A stretch of 64,000 bases of DNA from Leguminivora glycinivorella (lineage: Eukaryota > Arthropoda > Insecta > Lepidoptera > Tortricidae), in NCBI RefSeq assembly GCF_023078275.1, contig NC_062983.1, positions 3,341,001 to 3,405,000 on the forward strand, written 5' to 3'. The notes beneath the pieces were generated by a model. The model saw only the letters and a program-made list of their open reading frames with translations, was not told where the DNA came from and ran no database searches. The translations under genes and the position numbers were made by a program. Below are positions 60,310 through 64,000 of the stretch, in pieces (position 1 is the stretch's first letter; each line of letters begins with the position of its first letter).

Positions 60310-60745
60310 GAGCCAAGGGCGAGTAATACGAGTGTTTTAATGTCAAGTTATGTACAGTTAGTTAGAAGAATGCTCCGGATATCGTGGACTCAGCGTCGCA
60401 CTAATGTGTCTATTTTTCAGGAGCTCAAAATCAAACAAAGACTGTCAGACGTCGTTTACTCTCGCACCCTTAGCTATTTCGGTCACGTTACACGTAGGGA
60501 AGAATCCGCTATAGAGAGACTTGTTGTTCAGGGAAGAGTGGGCGGTACAAGACCCAGACTGCGCCCCTCAATGCGATGGACAGACCAAGTGAGGGCTCTC
60601 ACCGGGTCACTCTTAAATCTCTGCGCGCGGAACGCTGCAAATAGAGCAATATGGCGGGAAACCATTAAAAAGACAGCACAATGACCCCAATGACCATGAC
60701 TACTCTCTGACAAGAGTATACGACTAAGAAGAAGAAGAAATGTAC
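60310..60745 (+). pseudogene. LINE C-terminal fragment (RTE-like)
   Basis: An open frame of 114 codons, 60340-60684: VRRMLRISWTQRRTN, LSYFGHVTRREES, then a Gly/Arg-rich linker and MRWTDQVRALTG, NAANRAIWRETIKKTAQ. The arrangement (RMLRI, GHVxRR, basic linker, W-containing end) is that of RTE-like ORF C-termini. The tail is GAAGAAGAAGAAAT. The catalytic domain is missing. Confidence 0.75.
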
Positions 60746-60986
60746 AGTTACATACATAACTTTATCCACGTCCTAATACGTTTTTCAGAATATGTACACA
60801 TATTTATATAGGGCAACAGGGGCAACACAATTCTAAGCAATTTACATACCGTTGCCGCGTTTGCTCCATAGTAGTTGGTGCGTATTGAACAAACTCGGCA
60901 ATTGTATGTAGATTGCTGGCAATTGTATTGCCCAAGTAACAGCACCGTTAGTCCTTAAAATATGGCAAAACTCGCCTCGGTGTAAG

Positions 60987-61029
60987 TGAGATATGATGAA
61001 GTTGGAGGGTTGAATGGAGGTGAAGTAAA
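60987..61029 (-). repeat. Isolated gypsy LTR end
   Basis: TGAGATATGATGAAGTTGG through GGAGGTGAAGTAAAA matches the first 43 bp of the LTRs at 15789 and 21628 with one difference. Sequence on both sides is unrelated. Confidence 0.8.
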
Positions 61030-61404
61030 AGTCAGTCCCTAAAACAAAGATACTACAAAAGTGTATTACTGGGTCCATTTTTCTTCCAAACAAAAGTGAA
61101 AGTGTTTAGCCGCGGGTTTTAGAAGTTCTTATTTAAAAGGCTCATATTTTCTTAGGACGGATACAGAGGGTTGAACGTCCACTGTAGAGAGATTTTTTTA
61201 AATGGTAGTTTTAGAGTTAGTTGAAATTTCTGAAAGATAAAATATAAATTTTGTATGCGAATGATAATTTTATTCTTATCTTTGCAAGAAAAGTGAAAAC
61301 TTTTATATCATTAATGATATCATGTATTAGTCTTCTTAAAACTTTAAAAAAATATAAATACAGAGTGCTCGCGAGGAACCCGCATAACTTTAACCATTAG
61401 TTTA
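61030..61404. other. No gene recognised
   Basis: Unassigned AT-rich DNA. Confidence 0.4.
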
Positions 61405-61480
61405 TGAGGCCAAAAAAACGTCTTTGCCTATGGCTAGTCTGTGGTCAAGAGTAAGCCCATTCATAATTTAAAAATAAAAA
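61405..61480 (+). mobile_element. SINE-3 fragment (3' part)
   Basis: ACGTCTTTGCCTATGGCTAG, TCTGTGGTCAAGAGTAAGCC, with an AAAAATAAAAATT tail. Confidence 0.75.
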
Positions 61481-61504
61481 TTGTAATCTTTTTAGCAATA
61501 TACT

Positions 61505-61660
61505 TAAAAACCTGGCGTCGTTCGGTTCAGGAGCTCAGGGTGCTAGGCATGGAGTGGGAGGAGGTTACCCAAACTGACCAAGACCGGAGTAAATGGAGAA
61601 ATATGATTCGAGCCCTACACCCCAGCAGAGGGTAACAGGTTGTAAAGAAGAAGAAGATAC
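61505..61660 (+). pseudogene. RTE-type LINE C-terminus
   Basis: The frame to the stop near 61635 gives TWRRSVQELRVLGMEWEEV and QDRSKWRNMIRALHPSRG, homologous in layout to the end of the RTE protein at 8060-8938. The tail is GAAGAAGAAGAT. Confidence 0.75.
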
Positions 61661-61764
61661 TTTAAAAAAATAAGCGCGTTAGAAAACACGGAGAAACTAA
61701 TAAATTCGATATTCATTTTCATAGATCGGATGACACAGTTGCTAAAAACCTTGCAAAGCAAATA

Positions 61765-62326
61765 AAAAACCGGCCAAGAGCGTGTCGGGCCACGCTCAGT
61801 GTAGGGTTCCGTAGTTTTCCGTATTTTTCTCAAAAACTACTGAACCTATCAAGTTCAAAACAATTTTCCTAGAAAGTCTTTATAAAGTTCTACTTTTGTG
61901 ATTTTTTTCATATTTTTTAAACTTATGGTTCAAAAGTTAGAGGGGGGGAGACGCACTTTTTTTTCCTTTAGGAGCGATTATTTCCAAAACTATTCATATT
62001 ATCAAAAAACGATCTGAGTAAACCTTTATTCATTTTTAAATACCTATCCAACAATATATCACACGTTGGGGTTGGAATGAAAAAAAATATCAGCCCCCAC
62101 TTTACATGTAGGGGGGGTACCCTAATAAAACATTTTTTTCCATTTTTTATTTTTGCACTTTGTTGGCGTGATTGATATACATATTGGTACCAAATTTCAG
62201 CTTTCTAGTGCTAACGGTTACTGAGATTATCCGCGGACGGACGGACGGACGGACGGACGGACGGACGGACGGACAGACAGACATGGCGAAACTATAAGGG
62301 TTCCTAGTTGACTACGGAACCCTAAA
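61765..62326 (+). repeat. GGTTCCGTAG/CTACGGAACCC repeat, long copy
   Basis: CCGGCCAAGAGCGTGTCGGG to CTACGGAACCCTAAAAA, with a (GACG)n tract near 62236-62275. It contains about 230 bp absent from 673-1015. Confidence 0.75.
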
Positions 62327-62457
62327 AATTAACAGGTTTGAAAGCGAACCTGAGATTCGATCTATGCATCCGAAATCACTTTTTAACAGGTTTACGTTAC
62401 ATTACAAAAAGAGATTTAACTCCAAAAAAATATTGTATTTATAAAATATAATAAATA

Positions 62458-62585
62458 ACGTCTCCCTAACGGATGAAATGATTTGAATTTTTTTGTTTGT
62501 CTGAAAGCTGAGTAAGTCGGGAGTGTTCTTATTATGTATGTTTCATGAAAATCGGTCTACTGTCGCGGTCGGGGTTTTTTTCAAA
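62458..62585 (-). repeat. ACCCCCGAC-type repeat, minus strand
   Basis: CGTCTCCCTAACGGATGAAA to GTCGCGGTCGGGGTTTTTTT; CATGAAAATCGGTCTACT is the complement of the block in 26258-26511. Confidence 0.7.
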
Positions 62586-62855
62586 ATTTTAGTAGTTAGT
62601 TTGCACTCTTGTGGGTAAAATCAGGGGCGGCTCACTCCGCGATTCTATCGCCGCGCTACAAGTACATGCTGGCGGCCGCGAGTTCGCGGCCTAATCAGGG
62701 GTGGCACGCGTTCTCACGGAACGCACGTTCGCACTTTCTTTTGTTACTTTACGTCGCGAGTTTTTTTAAGGTTCATATGCGATGTCCGCGTGTGAAATGG
62801 CTAATAATGCCTAGTTAAATAGACATCATGAATAAAATAGGATAATCTTACACAT

Positions 62856-63142
62856 CTGTAGAGAGGATGGATGAGAGGAGATTAACGAAGAAAGTATATG
62901 AAAAAGGAGTGGAAGGGTCAGTTGGTAGTGGAAGACCTAGGCGAACTTTTCTTGATCAAATCGGGGAAATATTGCAAAGAGGCCAGGTCAGAAGTACTCG
63001 AAACCGACGAGCGTGTATGAGAAATGTTATGAAAGTGTGTGAAGCGAAAGTGGTTTGTCAGGATCGTAGTAAATGGAAATCCGTGATCTCTGCCTACCCC
63101 TCTGGGAAACAGGCGTGATTGTATGTATGTATGTATGTATGT
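62856..63142 (+). pseudogene. RTE-type LINE C-terminus with 12 bp target duplication
   Basis: The insert is flanked by AATCTTACACAT at 62844-62855 and 63143-63154. The frame to the stop near 63118 reads MDERRLTKKVYEKGVEG, GSGRPRRTFLDQIGE, TRNRRACMRNVMKV and CQDRSKWKSVISAYPSGKQA, the last residues of an RTE ORF. The tail is (TATG)n. It is 5'-truncated to under 300 bp but without stops, so recent. Confidence 0.82.
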
Positions 63143-63414
63143 AATCTTACACATATCTCAGTCCCACGGAAAAGTTCAATAAAAATATATAATACTGTAT
63201 ATAGAGTACCCAAGACTTGAATATATTTAATGGTAATTATTAAATTTTATCTGAGTATTAATTCGTTTTAATCCATAAGCAGCAACCCTATCGTCCGACG
63301 CTCCGCTGCGCACGTGCGGGTCGTTTCTTTGTTAGAATTTTGTAGGCATTTAAAAAGGCGGCATTTCGTGAACATCAAACCAGTGGGCCTTCTGTACTTG
63401 TACTATTATATATT

Positions 63415-63930
63415 CTGTGGTAAAATGGAACATTGTCATTTGGTTCTGAAGTAAAGAGATCTTTTACCATTTGATGTGGTGAAAAATGAATTACAGGCAT
63501 TGAATTCGCACAAGTGTAAAGGGCACCTATCCCAGTTTTACCTTATAACCCGTTACGGTTGAAGAGCGGTGTCAGTTGCTAAAGAACGCTTATAAATACA
63601 ATTCAAGTTTATACGGGTTCATGTTTCAAAGCTTTAGTCAGATTACAGAGGCTATTATATTCTCCTTATGAATTTAAAAATAGGGTATTTTCAATTTAAA
63701 ACCATGCTGCTTTTAAAGGGTGTATCAAAAAAAAAACTGTAAATTTCAAATGAAAAAATCGGGATGAAATTGTTAGTTGTCTCTAACTACTGGCCTGGAA
63801 AGATTCGCCAGGAGGACCTAAATTAGTTTTCACCACACCAACTGGTAAAGGTCAATTTTTCTATTTGAAAACGGATAGCAAAATTGCATTTTATCCACAA
63901 GAGTGCAAAGTTATTTCATACAAATTTAAA
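63415..63930. repeat. CACACCAACTGG-containing repeat related to 58137-58570
   Basis: TTTTCACCACACCAACTGG, GAAAACGGATAGCAAAATTG and CATTTTATCCACAAGAGTGC are the inverse of 58470-58570; GATGTGGTGAAAAATGAATT near 63473 marks the other side. Confidence 0.55.
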
Positions 63931-64000
63931 CCTGATGCCTTGAGCTGGCGGGTATAATTTACACCTGTAAATAAATATTTAGAATCATAAATATTGAATA

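Overview
This is nuclear DNA of an insect, almost certainly a moth or butterfly (Lepidoptera). The inference rests on the repeat content: several tRNA-headed SINE families, RTE and Jockey/CR1-like LINE tails, and short inverted-repeat elements of the kinds I know from lepidopteran genomes. The window is AT-rich. I see no host protein-coding gene, no rRNA and no convincing functional tRNA. Every long open frame that can be interpreted belongs to a transposable element, so this looks like a repeat-filled intergenic or heterochromatic interval.

Layout. 0-7 kb: short MITEs, LINE tails, and a nest in which a LINE reverse-transcriptase fragment splits a minus-strand SINE whose head also carries a MITE. 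7-13 kb: a CA-rich foldback, a 5'-truncated RTE LINE with target-site duplication (TSD), and a mariner transposase of full length with two in-frame stops. 13-15.8 kb: SINE and LINE 3' ends and two unidentified open frames. 15.8-21.9 kb: a Ty3/gypsy LTR retrotransposon with two nearly identical 231-232 bp LTRs and one uninterrupted 1612-residue gag-pol frame. 21.9-23.1 kb: a SINE cut by a 924 bp inverted-repeat transposon with an 8 bp TSD. 23-28 kb: foldbacks and short repeats. 28.2-32.2 kb: a LINE with apparently intact ORF1 and ORF2 (endonuclease plus reverse transcriptase).

32-37.4 kb: SINEs, MITEs and a triple nest of three repeat families. 37.7-40.4 kb: the most unusual structure, a 2.4 kb foldback with about 600 bp inverted arms and nine exact GTAAAGGAC words, lying inside an 18 bp direct repeat that looks like a retrotransposition TSD. 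40.8-41.0 kb: a tRNA-like unit enclosed by perfect inverted repeats. 42.6-44.4 kb: a LINE frame interrupted by a TTAA-flanked MITE, then a second broken LINE. 45-52 kb: repeated copies of the same families, two carrying an internal tandem repeat of about 121 bp. 52.7-64 kb: LINE fragments in both orientations, further foldbacks, an isolated gypsy LTR end and several RTE 3' ends.

How the parts relate. The two intact retroelements (gypsy at 15.8-21.9 kb and LINE at 28.2-32.2 kb) could supply mobilising enzymes. The rest is mostly non-autonomous (SINEs, MITEs, foldbacks) or truncated. The nesting gives a relative insertion order at several sites. Repeat boundaries and identities were judged by eye from sequence comparison inside this window; no database search was possible, so family and clade names are tentative.
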